Assembly: GCA_947450765.1 (NCBI GenBank)
Contig: CANFXC010000001.1
Coordinates: 62,001 to 126,000 of the forward strand
Length of the DNA stretch: 64,000 nucleotides
Direction: 5' to 3'
Source: Comamonadaceae bacterium
GTDB lineage: Bacteria; Pseudomonadota; Gammaproteobacteria; Burkholderiales; Burkholderiaceae_C
Below, one piece after another: positions 16,884 to 24,593 of this stretch; position 1 is the stretch's first letter, and each line of letters starts with the position of its first letter. A model generated the notes under the pieces. The model saw nothing but the letters and a program-made list of their open reading frames with translations, ran no database searches and was not told the origin of the DNA. The position numbers and the translations under genes are program-made.

Positions 16884-18089
16884 TTAAACCCGCTCAAGAA
16901 TCAGCGCAATGCCCTGACCCACGCCGATGCACATGGTGCACAGCGCGTAGCGGCCACCGGTCGCGTGCAAGCGGTTGACGGCTGTGGTGGCCAACCTGGC
17001 GCCCGAAGCGCCCAGCGGATGACCCAATGCGATCGCGCCGCCCCAAGCATTCACGCGGGCGTCGTCATCTTGCAGACCGAGTTGGCGCAGCACCGCCAGA
17101 CCCTGTGCAGCAAAGGCTTCATTGAGCTCGATCACATCGAGTTGTTCCAGCTTGAGACCTGTCAACGCCAGCACTTTTTGGGTGGCCGGTGCGGGGCCAA
17201 TCCCCATGATGCGCGGCGGGACGCCGGCTGTCGCCATGCCCACAATGCGCGCGCGCGGTGTCAAGCCGTTCTTGGCGGCGCTGGCTTCATCGGCCAGCAA
17301 CAAGGCACACGCACCGTCATTCACGCCACTGGCGTTACCAGCCGTCACAGTGCCATCTGGGCGCACCACGCCTTTGAGCTTGGCCAGACTTTCCATGGTG
17401 GTGGCCCGTGGGTGCTCGTCTTGGTCGACGACGATCGCATCGCCCTTTTTCTGGGCGATCGTGACAGCCGTGATTTCGCGTGCGAAGTGACCGGCTTTTT
17501 GTGCGGCTACGGCGTTCAACTGGCTGGCCAGCGCCATGCGGTCTTGCGCTTCGCGCTCGATCTTGAAGTCCGTAGCGACGTTCTCAGCCGTCTCCGGCAT
17601 GGAGTCGACGCCGTATTTTTCCTTCATCAACTTGTTGACGAAGCGCCAGCCGATGGTTGTGTCATACACCGCGTTGGCGCGGCTGAAAGCGCTCTCGGCC
17701 TTCGGCATGACAAACGGTGCGCGGCTCATGCTTTCCACACCGCCAGCGATCATCAGGCCGGCTTCTCCCGAGCGGATGGCACGGGCTGCCGTGCCGACCG
17801 CATCGAGGCCTGAACCACACAAACGGTTGATGGTGGCGCCCGGCACTTCAAAAGGCAAACCTGCCAACAAGCTCGACATGTGGGCCACGTTGCGGTTGTC
17901 TTCACCGGCCTGATTGGCACAGCCATAGATCACGTCGGTGATGGCTTGCCAATCCACATTCGGGTTGCGTGCCATCAAGGCGCGCAGCGGAATCGCGCCG
18001 AGATCGTCCGCACGAACACTCGACAGTGCACCGCCATAACGGCCGAAAGGTGTGCGGATAGCGTCGCAAATAAAAGCTTGTGAACTCAT
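16884..18089 (-). CDS. pcaF: 3-oxoadipyl-CoA thiolase
   Basis: A 401-residue thiolase, the exact length of PcaF/PaaJ. It starts QAFICDAIRTPFGRYGGALSSVRADDLGAIPL in two blocks as in PcaF. Catalytic residues: nucleophile Cys in NRLCGSGLDAVG (about residue 90), His in ALGHPLGASGAR and the second Cys in CTMCIGVGQG. YGCANQAGEDNRNVA is the 3-oxoadipyl-CoA thiolase signature stretch. It splits 3-oxoadipyl-CoA with CoA to succinyl-CoA and acetyl-CoA. The start follows AGAAGAGAC. It sits 34 bp behind pcaJ, completing the pcaIJF order. Confidence 0.95.
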   Translation of the reverse strand: MSSQAFICDAIRTPFGRYGGALSSVRADDLGAIPLRALMARNPNVDWQAITDVIYGCANQAGEDNRNVAHMSSLLAGLPFEVPGATINRLCGSGLDAVGTAARAIRSGEAGLMIAGGVESMSRAPFVMPKAESAFSRANAVYDTTIGWRFVNKLMKEKYGVDSMPETAENVATDFKIEREAQDRMALASQLNAVAAQKAGHFAREITAVTIAQKKGDAIVVDQDEHPRATTMESLAKLKGVVRPDGTVTAGNASGVNDGACALLLADEASAAKNGLTPRARIVGMATAGVPPRIMGIGPAPATQKVLALTGLKLEQLDVIELNEAFAAQGLAVLRQLGLQDDDARVNAWGGAIALGHPLGASGARLATTAVNRLHATGGRYALCTMCIGVGQGIALILERV

Positions 18090-18123
18090 GGTGTCTCTTC
18101 TTTCAATGTTGATGTTTTGTTTT

Positions 18124-18786
18124 TCAGGCAGCCACTGCAATCGGCAAGCCCAGCATTTTTTCAAGTTCTGCGTGCGTCAGTCCGTCGACCATGTCGACCA
18201 GCAACAAGCCTTTGGGTGTGCACTCGAGCGTGGCCAGTTCAGAGTAAATTCGCTTGACGCAGCCAATGCCGGTGATCGGATAACTGCACTCGTTGACGAC
18301 TTTGCTCTCGCCTTTTTTCGTCAACAGATCCATCATCACCCACGTCTGCTTAGCGCCTATCGCCAAGTCCATGGCACCGCCAACGGCGGGAATCGCGTCT
18401 TTTTCGCCCGTGCTCCAGTTCGCCAAGTCACCGGTGGCGCTGACCTGAAACGCACCCAGCACGCAGATGTCCAAATGACCGCCGCGCATCATGCTAAAGC
18501 TGTCGGCATGGTGGAAATAAGCACCACCCGGCAGCAGCGTCACCGGCTGTTTGCCAGCGTTGATCAGGTCGTAGTCTTCATCACCCGCTGCAGGCGCCGG
18601 GCCCATGCCCAGAATGCCGTTTTCGCTTTGCAGAATCACTTCAATGCCGGCCGGCAAATGGTTCGCCACCAGCGTCGGCATGCCAATGCCGAGGTTGACG
18701 TAAGCACCGCCATGAATGTCTTGGGCCACGCGTTGGGCCAACTGCTCTTTGCTGCGTTTTTGATAGCTGATGTCGCTCATGGTCAT
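18124..18786 (-). CDS. pcaJ: 3-oxoadipate CoA-transferase, subunit B
   Basis: A 220-residue beta subunit of the class I CoA-transferase that moves CoA from succinyl-CoA to 3-oxoadipate. The active-site glutamate is in the LQSENGILGMGP segment, and VNLGIGMPTLVANHLP is the conserved start of the domain. It overlaps the alpha-subunit stop by 4 bases (ATGA). A second in-frame Met two codons on could be the true start. An acetoacetate-type SCOT is the main alternative, but the adjoining pcaF-like thiolase favours 3-oxoadipate. Confidence 0.92.
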   Translation of the reverse strand: MTMSDISYQKRSKEQLAQRVAQDIHGGAYVNLGIGMPTLVANHLPAGIEVILQSENGILGMGPAPAAGDEDYDLINAGKQPVTLLPGGAYFHHADSFSMMRGGHLDICVLGAFQVSATGDLANWSTGEKDAIPAVGGAMDLAIGAKQTWVMMDLLTKKGESKVVNECSYPITGIGCVKRIYSELATLECTPKGLLLVDMVDGLTHAELEKMLGLPIAVAA

Positions 18787-19484
18787 GCTGCCTTTTTAAA
18801 ACCGCCGGCCTGTGTAGCGACGCGGTCAATCTTCACAATTTTGCTGACGAAAATCCCGGGGGTGACGATGTTTTCCGGGTCCAATTCGCCCAGCTCCACC
18901 ACCTCGTGCACGGTGGCCACGGTCATCTTGGCGGCGGTTGCCATCACGGGGCCAAAGTTGCGTGCCGCCTTGCGGTAAAGCAGGTTGCCCCAGCGGTCGC
19001 CGGTTTCAGCCTTGATCAAGGCGACGTCGGCATAAATCGGCATCTCGAGCACGTAAAATTTGCCGTTGATCTCGCGGGTTTCTTTGCCCTTGGCCAACTC
19101 GGTGCCATAGCCGGTGGGTGAAAAAAAGGCACCAATTCCAGCGCCTGCTGCGCGGATGCGCTCAGCCAGGTTGCCCTGCGGCACCAGTTCCAATTCGAGT
19201 TTTCCGCTGCGGTAAAGCGCGTCAAAAATGTGGCTGTCGGCTTGCCGCGGAAAGCTGCAAATAATCTTGCGCACTTGGCCGGCCTTGAGCAAAGCAGCCA
19301 GCCCGCTTTCGCCATTGCCGGCGTTGTTATTGACGATGACGAGGTCTTTCGCGCCTTGTGCAATCAAACCGTCAATCAATTCGTTGGGAATGCCGGCGGT
19401 GCCGAACCCGCCAATCATCACGGTGGAACCATCTTTCACCCCGGCCAAGGCCGCAGTGATGGACGGGGCAATTTTGTTGATCAT
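18783..19484 (-). CDS. pcaI: 3-oxoadipate CoA-transferase, subunit A
   Basis: A 233-residue alpha subunit. It has the glycine-rich MIGGFGTAGIPNELIDGL, the VNNNAGNGESGLAALL block and FFSPTGYGTELAKGKE, all typical of PcaI/CatI/ScoA. It works as a heterodimer pair with the product of the overlapping downstream gene. GGAG lies about 8 bases before the ATG. It is divergent from the IclR regulator at 19578, whose operator-like half-sites lie in the 93-bp gap, so induction by 3-oxoadipate or an aromatic acid is likely. Confidence 0.92.
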   Translation of the reverse strand: MINKIAPSITAALAGVKDGSTVMIGGFGTAGIPNELIDGLIAQGAKDLVIVNNNAGNGESGLAALLKAGQVRKIICSFPRQADSHIFDALYRSGKLELELVPQGNLAERIRAAGAGIGAFFSPTGYGTELAKGKETREINGKFYVLEMPIYADVALIKAETGDRWGNLLYRKAARNFGPVMATAAKMTVATVHEVVELGELDPENIVTPGIFVSKIVKIDRVATQAGGFKKAA

Positions 19485-19520
19485 TCAAACAGCTCCAAAT
19501 GTAGAGATTGACAGACTTTA

Positions 19521-19553
19521 TTTGTTCACAATAAGAACAAATGTTCGTATAAT
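19521..19553 (+). promoter_or_regulatory. IclR promoter overlapped by three GTTC/GAAC half-sites (candidate operator)
   Basis: A perfect 7-bp inverted repeat, TTTGTTC (19521-19527) and GAACAAA (19535-19541), is followed by a third half-site GTTC at 19543-19546. A sigma70 promoter for the IclR gene reads TTCACA (19525-19530), 17 bp, TATAAT (19548-19553), so it is buried in the operator. PcaU/PobR-type IclR regulators are known to bind a palindrome plus an extra direct half-site in this kind of gap. Autorepression and control of the divergent pcaIJF genes are therefore inferred. Confidence 0.7.
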
Positions 19554-19577
19554 GAATTCTAGGAGATTCCCGGCCTC

Positions 19578-20393
19578 ATGGCAACCACCTCTTCCAAGCA
19601 CCTTTCCAGCCCGGCCACGACCCCCACCCCGGGCGACAGCTACGTGCAGTCCTTTGCGCGCGGCCTGCAAGTCATCCGCTCTTTCAGCGCCGATGCCCCC
19701 CGACAAACGCTGACCGAAGTCGCCGGTCGCAGCGAACTCACACGGGCCGGTGCCAGACGCATTTTGCTGACCCTGCAAAGCCTAGGCTATGTTGAAAGCG
19801 ACGGCAAGTTGTTCAGCCTGACGCCACGCATTCTTGACCTCGGTTTCGCCTACTTGTCGTCGATGCCGATCTGGAACCTGGCCGAACCCATCATGGAGGC
19901 CTTGGTGGACGCGGTCAAGGAGTCATGCTCCGCCGCCGTGTTGGAGGGCACCGACATCATTTATGTGCTGCGGGTGCCGACCCACAAGATCATGAGCATC
20001 AGCCTAGGCGTTGGCTCACGCTTACCGGCTTACTGCACGTCGCTGGGTCGCGTGCTGCTGGCGGGCCTGCCCGACGACGAGGTGCTGAGCCGCTTGCAAG
20101 CCAGTGAGCGCCAAGCCCTGACCCGCCACACACTGACCGACGTGAACGATCTGCTGGCCAAGGTGCAGGCCACCCGCAAGCAAGGTTGGTCGCTGGTCAA
20201 TCAGGAACTGGAAGAAGGCCTGGTGTCGCTGGCTGCGCCGGTGACCAATCGGGAAGGCCGCACCGTGGCGGCACTCAACATCAGCGGCCAAGCCAACCGC
20301 ACCAGCGCCAAAATTATGCAAGACAGCATGCTGCCGGCGCTGCTGGCTGCGGCCAAGACCATTTCACGGCTGCTGGCTGTGAAGCGGGTCTGA
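19578..20393 (+). CDS. IclR-family regulator (PcaR/PcaU/PobR group)
   Basis: A 271-residue IclR-type regulator. Residues 22-85 form the winged HTH (YVQSFARGLQVIRSF, then ELTRAGARRILLTLQSLGYV), the YVQSFxRGLxVI opening being typical of the beta-ketoadipate-pathway group. The effector domain includes LPAYCTSLGRVLLAGL and GWSLVNQELEEGLVSLAAPV. It is divergent from pcaI with overlapping control elements (see 19521-19553). It most likely senses 3-oxoadipate or an aromatic acid to control the pcaIJF transcripts. Confidence 0.92.
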   Translation: MATTSSKHLSSPATTPTPGDSYVQSFARGLQVIRSFSADAPRQTLTEVAGRSELTRAGARRILLTLQSLGYVESDGKLFSLTPRILDLGFAYLSSMPIWNLAEPIMEALVDAVKESCSAAVLEGTDIIYVLRVPTHKIMSISLGVGSRLPAYCTSLGRVLLAGLPDDEVLSRLQASERQALTRHTLTDVNDLLAKVQATRKQGWSLVNQELEEGLVSLAAPVTNREGRTVAALNISGQANRTSAKIMQDSMLPALLAAAKTISRLLAVKRV

Positions 20394-20408
20394 TTTAGAG
20401 TTGCGCTA

Positions 20409-20428
20409 AACTAGTCATTCAACTAGTC
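20409..20428. promoter_or_regulatory. Direct repeat AACTAGTC x2 upstream of the toxin-antitoxin genes
   Basis: AACTAGTC occurs at 20409-20416 and 20421-20428, 12 bp apart; each contains the palindrome ACTAGT. It lies just before the ribosome-binding site of the antitoxin gene, where Phd/YefM-type antitoxins bind to repress their own operon. A weak promoter (TTGCGC, 17 bp, TAGTCT) overlaps it. Function is inferred from position and symmetry. Confidence 0.5.
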
Positions 20429-20445
20429 TGCAGAAGGAGAAATCT

Positions 20446-20703
20446 ATGCAATCTTGGCCTGTACAGGACGCAAAGGCTCGGTTCAGCGAGTTCCTTGAAA
20501 GATGTATGACTGAAGGGCCGCAGTTGGTCACCAAACGCGGGGCCGAAGCTGCTGTTTTGGTCTCTGCTGACGAGTGGCGCAGACTGCGAGCCGCAGCGCA
20601 GCCTTCGCTGAAGGAACTGTTGCTGTCAAATCAGGGACGTACCGAAACGCTTGCACCGGCAAGGGGCCGGGCTCGACGGCGCGCACCCACACTGCTGCGG
20701 TAA
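20446..20703 (+). CDS. Type II antitoxin, Phd/YefM family
   Basis: An 85-residue antitoxin. The N-terminal DNA-binding domain is plain: WPVQDAKARFSEFLERCMTEGPQLVTKRG, then EAAVLVSADEWRRLR. The Arg-rich C-terminal tail would wrap the toxin. GGAGA lies 6 bases before the ATG. It is 5 bp upstream of a PIN-domain gene, the normal antitoxin-toxin order. It would neutralise the toxin and repress the operon through the AACTAGTC repeats. Confidence 0.88.
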   Translation: MQSWPVQDAKARFSEFLERCMTEGPQLVTKRGAEAAVLVSADEWRRLRAAAQPSLKELLLSNQGRTETLAPARGRARRRAPTLLR

Positions 20704-20708
20704 GCGCT

Positions 20709-21122
20709 GTGTATTTGCTTGACACGAATGTCGTCTCGGAACTGCGCAAACTCAAGCCCCACGGCGCGGTGGTGCAATGGATTCAAGGCATCCCGGACGC
20801 TGATCTGCATATTTCGGCAGTCACGATTGGCGAAATTCAAGCCGGTATTGAGTTGACCCGAGAACAAGACGAGTCAAAGACGATCGAGCTTGAGCAGTGG
20901 CTCGCACTTGTTTCGGGCTCATTCAACGTGGTGCCGATGGACGCGTTGGCATTCAGAGCATGGGCTCGATTGATGCACAAAACATCCGACACGCTCTACG
21001 AGGACGCCATGATTGCGGCCACAGCGAAAGTACACAAACTCACGGTCGTCACTCGAAACGTGACGGACTTTAAAAGCTTTGGTGTGAACGTGCTGAACCC
21101 GTTCAGCGCGACCGACAAGTGA
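20709..21122 (+). CDS. VapC/FitB-type PIN-domain toxin
   Basis: A 137-residue PIN-domain ribonuclease. Acidic active-site residues are visible: the Asp of YLLDTNVVSEL, the Glu in GEIQAGIEL, the Asp in YEDAMIAATA and the Asp in TRNVTDFKSFGV. A GTG start at 20709 gives the typical length and places the first Asp at residue 5. There is no good ribosome-binding site, so translation is probably coupled to the antitoxin gene that ends 5 bp before. VapC toxins cut tRNA or rRNA when freed from the antitoxin; the target is unknown. Confidence 0.88.
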   Translation: MYLLDTNVVSELRKLKPHGAVVQWIQGIPDADLHISAVTIGEIQAGIELTREQDESKTIELEQWLALVSGSFNVVPMDALAFRAWARLMHKTSDTLYEDAMIAATAKVHKLTVVTRNVTDFKSFGVNVLNPFSATDK

Positions 21123-21162
21123 CGACGAAAATGACGCCCAAAGCCCGTGCTACGCTTTAGGC

Positions 21163-21597
21163 ATGTTCACGCCTTCTCAATCAGATGTCCGCACTTTCTT
21201 CTGTGCGGTCTACGCCAAATCACTGGCCGGCTCACCCCTCGACGCGATGGAAACCATCGTCAGCCAGTGGATCGACGAGCACCCCGAATACCATGCGGAC
21301 TTCGCCGATGCCGAGGCCGCCGTGGCCAAGATGTACGACATTGAAAGCGGCAAAACCAATCCGTTCTTGCATTTATCAATGCATCTGACGATCAGCGAAC
21401 AATGCTCGATCGACCAGCCCCGCGGCATCCGCCAAGCGGTCGAATTACTCACCGCCCGCCGCAACTCCCTGCACGCGGCGCACCACGAAACCATGGACTG
21501 CCTAGGCCAGATGGTCTGGGAAAGCCAACGCGCCGGCCGCACGCCAGACGGCGCAGCCTACATCGACTGCGTGCAAAGGCACGCCACGCGCGACTGA
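21163..21597 (+). CDS. DUF1841-family protein
   Basis: A 144-residue protein of the DUF1841 family, found widely in beta- and gammaproteobacteria and of unknown function. Family marks are MFTPSQSDVRTFFCAVY at the start, the HPEYH motif, NPFLHLSMHLTISEQCSIDQP in two pieces, and HHETMDCLGQMVWESQRAG near the end with conserved histidines. It may be co-transcribed with the toxin gene 40 bp upstream but is not part of that module in other genomes. Confidence 0.85.
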   Translation: MFTPSQSDVRTFFCAVYAKSLAGSPLDAMETIVSQWIDEHPEYHADFADAEAAVAKMYDIESGKTNPFLHLSMHLTISEQCSIDQPRGIRQAVELLTARRNSLHAAHHETMDCLGQMVWESQRAGRTPDGAAYIDCVQRHATRD

Positions 21598-21617
21598 GCC
21601 ATGGCACCGAGTGCCGC

Positions 21618-21887
21618 TTAATCCTTGAGACTCACCCCAAGCAGATTCAGCTTTTTGGCATATGAATCCCTGCGTTTAGCGGCCTTAGCAGCGGTTTCGA
21701 CCGCCGTCTGAATGGCCTTAGGGCCCTTTTTTTCAACCGTTTTGATCAATCCGAATTTGTGAGCAGCATCGGCCTCCGCCCTCCTGAAAGTGGCGATGAG
21801 TTCGGCATGGGCAAAGGATTGGTTCACGAGGACCTTATTTGTCAGGGGGCTGATTTCGGTTGCCGCTAGGACCGCTTTGTCTCGCAA
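21618..21887 (-). CDS. Small hypothetical protein (doubtful)
   Basis: An 89-codon frame starting at TTG, with a believable amphipathic, Ala/Lys-rich composition (AIQTAVETAAKAAKRRDSYAKKLNLLG). No ribosome-binding site is evident and no family is recognised; internal GTG starts are possible. It lies between DUF1841 and an intergenic stretch. It could be a small coiled-coil/phasin-like protein or a chance frame. The 198 bp beyond it (21888-22085) contain only a terminator. Confidence 0.3.
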   Translation of the reverse strand: MRDKAVLAATEISPLTNKVLVNQSFAHAELIATFRRAEADAAHKFGLIKTVEKKGPKAIQTAVETAAKAAKRRDSYAKKLNLLGVSLKD

Positions 21888-22018
21888 CCGGTCGTTTACA
21901 CATCGCCCAAAAATGTCAGAACACAGCCTAAAACGGACATCAGAAAATGATCAAAAGCCCCGCACCAGCATTTGATTTCCAAAAATCCTGGACCAAATGT
22001 AATAAAACCCAATGACCC

Positions 22019-22052
22019 AAGCAAAAAGCCGCATCGCTGCGGCTTTTTGCTT
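22019..22052. terminator. Strong bidirectional rho-independent terminator
   Basis: A perfect 15-bp stem (22019-22033 with 22038-22052), loop TCGC, with A-rich and T-rich arms so that either strand ends in a U-tract. It lies 34 bp past the stop of the minus-strand cytochrome c gene, which it probably terminates. Confidence 0.9.
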
Positions 22053-22085
22053 GGTGACGGGCCGTCAAACCCGCCAGCGTTGACT

Positions 22086-22748
22086 TCAGCGGAAGCGGCT
22101 TTGCGGCACGACTTTCACATCACCCTGAACGGACGAAATGTAATTGGCCAGCTGCTTGAGTTCGGCATTGCTGTACTGCTTGGCCATGCTACCCATGATC
22201 GCGTTGTTACGACCGACTTTGGCGTTATCACTGATCTTGTAAGACTTCAACGCCACAAACAGATAGTCAGCGTGCTGGCCGCCAATTTTCGGGTACGACG
22301 GGTCAATCGGCATGCTGAAATTAGCACCATGGCAAGAGGCGCAATTGGCTTTCCCCAACAAAGCGGCCACTTCAGCGCTAGGCGCTTTAGCTTCTTTCGG
22401 TGCCAGTTGGCCTTCAACCAAGCCGTGAGCGCTGTAGTAAGCCGCCAAATCGGCCATGTTCTGGTCGGTCAGGCTCTCGGAAATACCGCGCATGGTGGGG
22501 TGCTTGCGGTCGCCTTTTTTATAGGCATGCAAAGCAGACTCAATGTATTTGGCGTTTTGGCCAGAAATCATCGGCACTTTGTAGACTTCTGGAAAGCTCG
22601 CTTGGTAGCCTTTGATGCCGTGACAGCCAATGCACATGGCATTGATCTTCTGGCCGGCTTCGGCGCTTCCGGTGATGTCTTGGGCTTGGGCGGCAACGCT
22701 CACAAAAGAGACGGCCAGAGCGAAAATAGTAGGGAGCAGCTTAATCAT
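22086..22748 (-). CDS. Diheme cytochrome c (c4-like)
   Basis: A 220-residue exported protein with an N-terminal signal peptide (cleavage near AAQAQD). It has two class I cytochrome domains, each with a heme-attachment site: MCIGCH in the first and NCASCH in the second. Distal methionines are present after both. It resembles cytochrome c4, a two-heme electron carrier in the periplasm. The ATG at 22748 is used; a GTG four codons upstream is also possible, and no strong ribosome-binding site decides. Electron acceptors or donors are not encoded nearby. Confidence 0.88.
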   Translation of the reverse strand: MIKLLPTIFALAVSFVSVAAQAQDITGSAEAGQKINAMCIGCHGIKGYQASFPEVYKVPMISGQNAKYIESALHAYKKGDRKHPTMRGISESLTDQNMADLAAYYSAHGLVEGQLAPKEAKAPSAEVAALLGKANCASCHGANFSMPIDPSYPKIGGQHADYLFVALKSYKISDNAKVGRNNAIMGSMAKQYSNAELKQLANYISSVQGDVKVVPQSRFR

Positions 22749-22880
22749 TTTTGCGCGCACAATCAGGTGAGATTCAACTTAAAACTAGCACAGATTATAT
22801 CTGTGAGTGATGGGCTCCCTGCCCAATCCGGCAGACGACCCCTTGCAAAGCCTCCATATCCACTTTCATACCATCGTCAC

Positions 22881-23723
22881 ATGAAATTTCAAGGTTCCCA
22901 AAACTACGTCGCCACCGAAGACCTGATGCTGGCCGTGAACGCCTCCGCCACGCTCCGCAAGCCCCTGCTGGTCAAAGGCGAGCCCGGCACCGGCAAAACC
23001 ATGCTGGCCGAAGAAGTCGCCGAGGCCCTGAAGCTGCCACTGCTGCAGTGGCACATCAAGTCGACCACCAAAGCCCAGCAAGGACTCTATGAATACGACG
23101 CCGTCTCGCGTCTGCGGGATTCGCAGCTGGGCGACGAAAAAGTCAAAGACATTCACAACTACATCCTCAAAGGCGTGTTGTGGCAAGCCTTCACCGCTGA
23201 CCAGCCTGTGGCGCTGCTGATCGACGAGGTCGACAAGGCTGACATCGAATTCCCGAACGACTTGTTGCGGGAGATCGACCGCATGGAGTTCTACTGCTAC
23301 GAAACCCGCGAACTCATCAAAGCCAAGCACCGGCCGCTGGTCTTCATCACCTCGAACAATGAAAAAGAACTGCCCGACGCTTTCTTGCGCCGCTGCTTTT
23401 TCCACTACATCAAGTTTCCCGAAGCGGAAACCATGAAGAAAATTGTCGACGTGCATTTCCCAGGTCTGAAGCAAGAATTGCTAGCCGCAGCGATGAAAAC
23501 CTTTTATGACGTGCGCAACCTGCCCGGCCTGAAGAAAAAGCCTTCGACCAGCGAACTGCTGGACTGGCTCAAGCTGCTGGTCGCCGAAGACATCTCGCTC
23601 GAAGCGCTGCAAAGCCAAGACAACAAAGTTGCTGTGCCGCCGTTGATCGGAGCGCTGCTCAAGAACGAGCAAGACGTGACGCTGTTTGAAAAACTGGTGT
23701 TCATGCAACGCCAAAACCGCTGA
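22881..23723 (+). CDS. MoxR-family AAA+ ATPase
   Basis: A 280-residue AAA+ ATPase with Walker A GEPGTGKT (residues 33-40), Walker B ALLIDEVDKAD and a sensor-1 ITSNNEKELPDAFLRRC stretch. The MKFQGSQNYVATEDL start at 22881 begins the family domain directly; a far longer frame upstream is antisense to the cytochrome gene. MoxR ATPases act as chaperones with VWA-domain partners in metal-centre or complex assembly. Here the partner is the VWA gene at 24583, two genes on. Confidence 0.92.
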   Translation: MKFQGSQNYVATEDLMLAVNASATLRKPLLVKGEPGTGKTMLAEEVAEALKLPLLQWHIKSTTKAQQGLYEYDAVSRLRDSQLGDEKVKDIHNYILKGVLWQAFTADQPVALLIDEVDKADIEFPNDLLREIDRMEFYCYETRELIKAKHRPLVFITSNNEKELPDAFLRRCFFHYIKFPEAETMKKIVDVHFPGLKQELLAAAMKTFYDVRNLPGLKKKPSTSELLDWLKLLVAEDISLEALQSQDNKVAVPPLIGALLKNEQDVTLFEKLVFMQRQNR

Positions 23724-23730
23724 GCAGCTC

Positions 23731-23976
23731 ATGAGCTATAAAACTTTGTGGTTTGAAGGGCTGAGCGATGCTGTCGGCTTCGTCGGCGGTGCCCTGTTGG
23801 GATTTTGGCTTGGCCGTCTGCTGGGACTCGACATCTTCAACGACGGCTACACCAACAGCGCCATTGGCGGCATCGTGCTGGTGGGTCTGGGCGGTGGTTT
23901 GGGGCTGCAAGGGGTCAGGCGCTGGCGTCTGGCCAAAGCTGCCAGCGCAGCCAAAACATCCAACCAAGACCGCTGA
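23731..23976 (+). CDS. Small predicted membrane protein
   Basis: An 81-residue protein with a glycine-rich hydrophobic segment (GFVGGALLGFWLGRLLGL) and a second one (AIGGIVLVGLGGGLGLQG), then a basic tail (RRWRLAK). Two transmembrane helices are likely. It starts 7 bp after the MoxR stop and ends 8 bp before the GNAT gene, so it is part of this operon. No family is recognised. Confidence 0.75.
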   Translation: MSYKTLWFEGLSDAVGFVGGALLGFWLGRLLGLDIFNDGYTNSAIGGIVLVGLGGGLGLQGVRRWRLAKAASAAKTSNQDR

Positions 23977-23984
23977 GCGCGCAC

Positions 23985-24593
23985 ATGAATTGGGTCAAAG
24001 TTGTCACGCTGTCAGGCCGAGGGATTGAACTTCGACCTTTGACTTTAGCGCATGAAGCCGGCTTAGCCGCTGCTGCGGCTGACGGCGAGTTGTGGCGGCT
24101 GCGCGTCACCTCGGTGCCAGAGCCCGAAAACACCCGCCGGTATATTGAAGCCGCCTTGCAGGGACAAGCCGAAGGCCACCGACTGCCGTTTGCTGTGGTC
24201 GACGCGGCCAGCGGAAAAATACTCGGCTGCACCAGCTACCACGACATCGTGCCCGCCATCCAGCGGCTGGAAATCGGCTGGACGTGGTACGCCGCCAGCG
24301 CTCAACGCACACACGTCAACACCAGCTGCAAGCTGCTGTTGCTCAAGCACGCCTTTGAAACCTTGGCCTGCAAGGTGGTGGGCTGGCGCACAGACAATTT
24401 CAACTTTGCCTCGCAGCGTGCCATTGAACGACTTGGGGCCCACAAAGATGGCGTGCTGCGCGGCCATGCGTTGCGCCGCGACGGCACCATTCGGGACACC
24501 GTGATGTACAGCTTGGCCGCAGGCGAATGGCCCGAAGTCAAAGCCCATCTGCTGTATCTGTTGGAGCGCTCAGGAACCCGCCATGCTGATTGA
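23985..24593 (+). CDS. GNAT-family N-acetyltransferase
   Basis: A 202-residue acetyltransferase of the RimJ/RimL-like group. It opens with the typical IELRPLTLAHEAGL, has strand GCTSYHDIVP, the LEIGWTWYA block, and VVGWRTDNFNFASQRAIERLGAHKDGVLR, which is the CoA-binding and C-terminal motif. It acetylates an amino group of a protein or small molecule; the target is unknown. Its end overlaps the start of the VWA gene by 11 bp, indicating one transcript. Confidence 0.85.
   Translation: MNWVKVVTLSGRGIELRPLTLAHEAGLAAAAADGELWRLRVTSVPEPENTRRYIEAALQGQAEGHRLPFAVVDAASGKILGCTSYHDIVPAIQRLEIGWTWYAASAQRTHVNTSCKLLLLKHAFETLACKVVGWRTDNFNFASQRAIERLGAHKDGVLRGHALRRDGTIRDTVMYSLAAGEWPEVKAHLLYLLERSGTRHAD

Noticed and set aside
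20446-21122. Toxin-antitoxin pair as part of a defence island
   Set aside because: No restriction, CRISPR or other defence genes are near; the surrounding genes are ordinary core genes.
21972-22880. Long N-terminal extension of the MoxR ATPase frame
   Set aside because: The extension is antisense to the cytochrome c gene and includes the terminator; the family begins at 22881.
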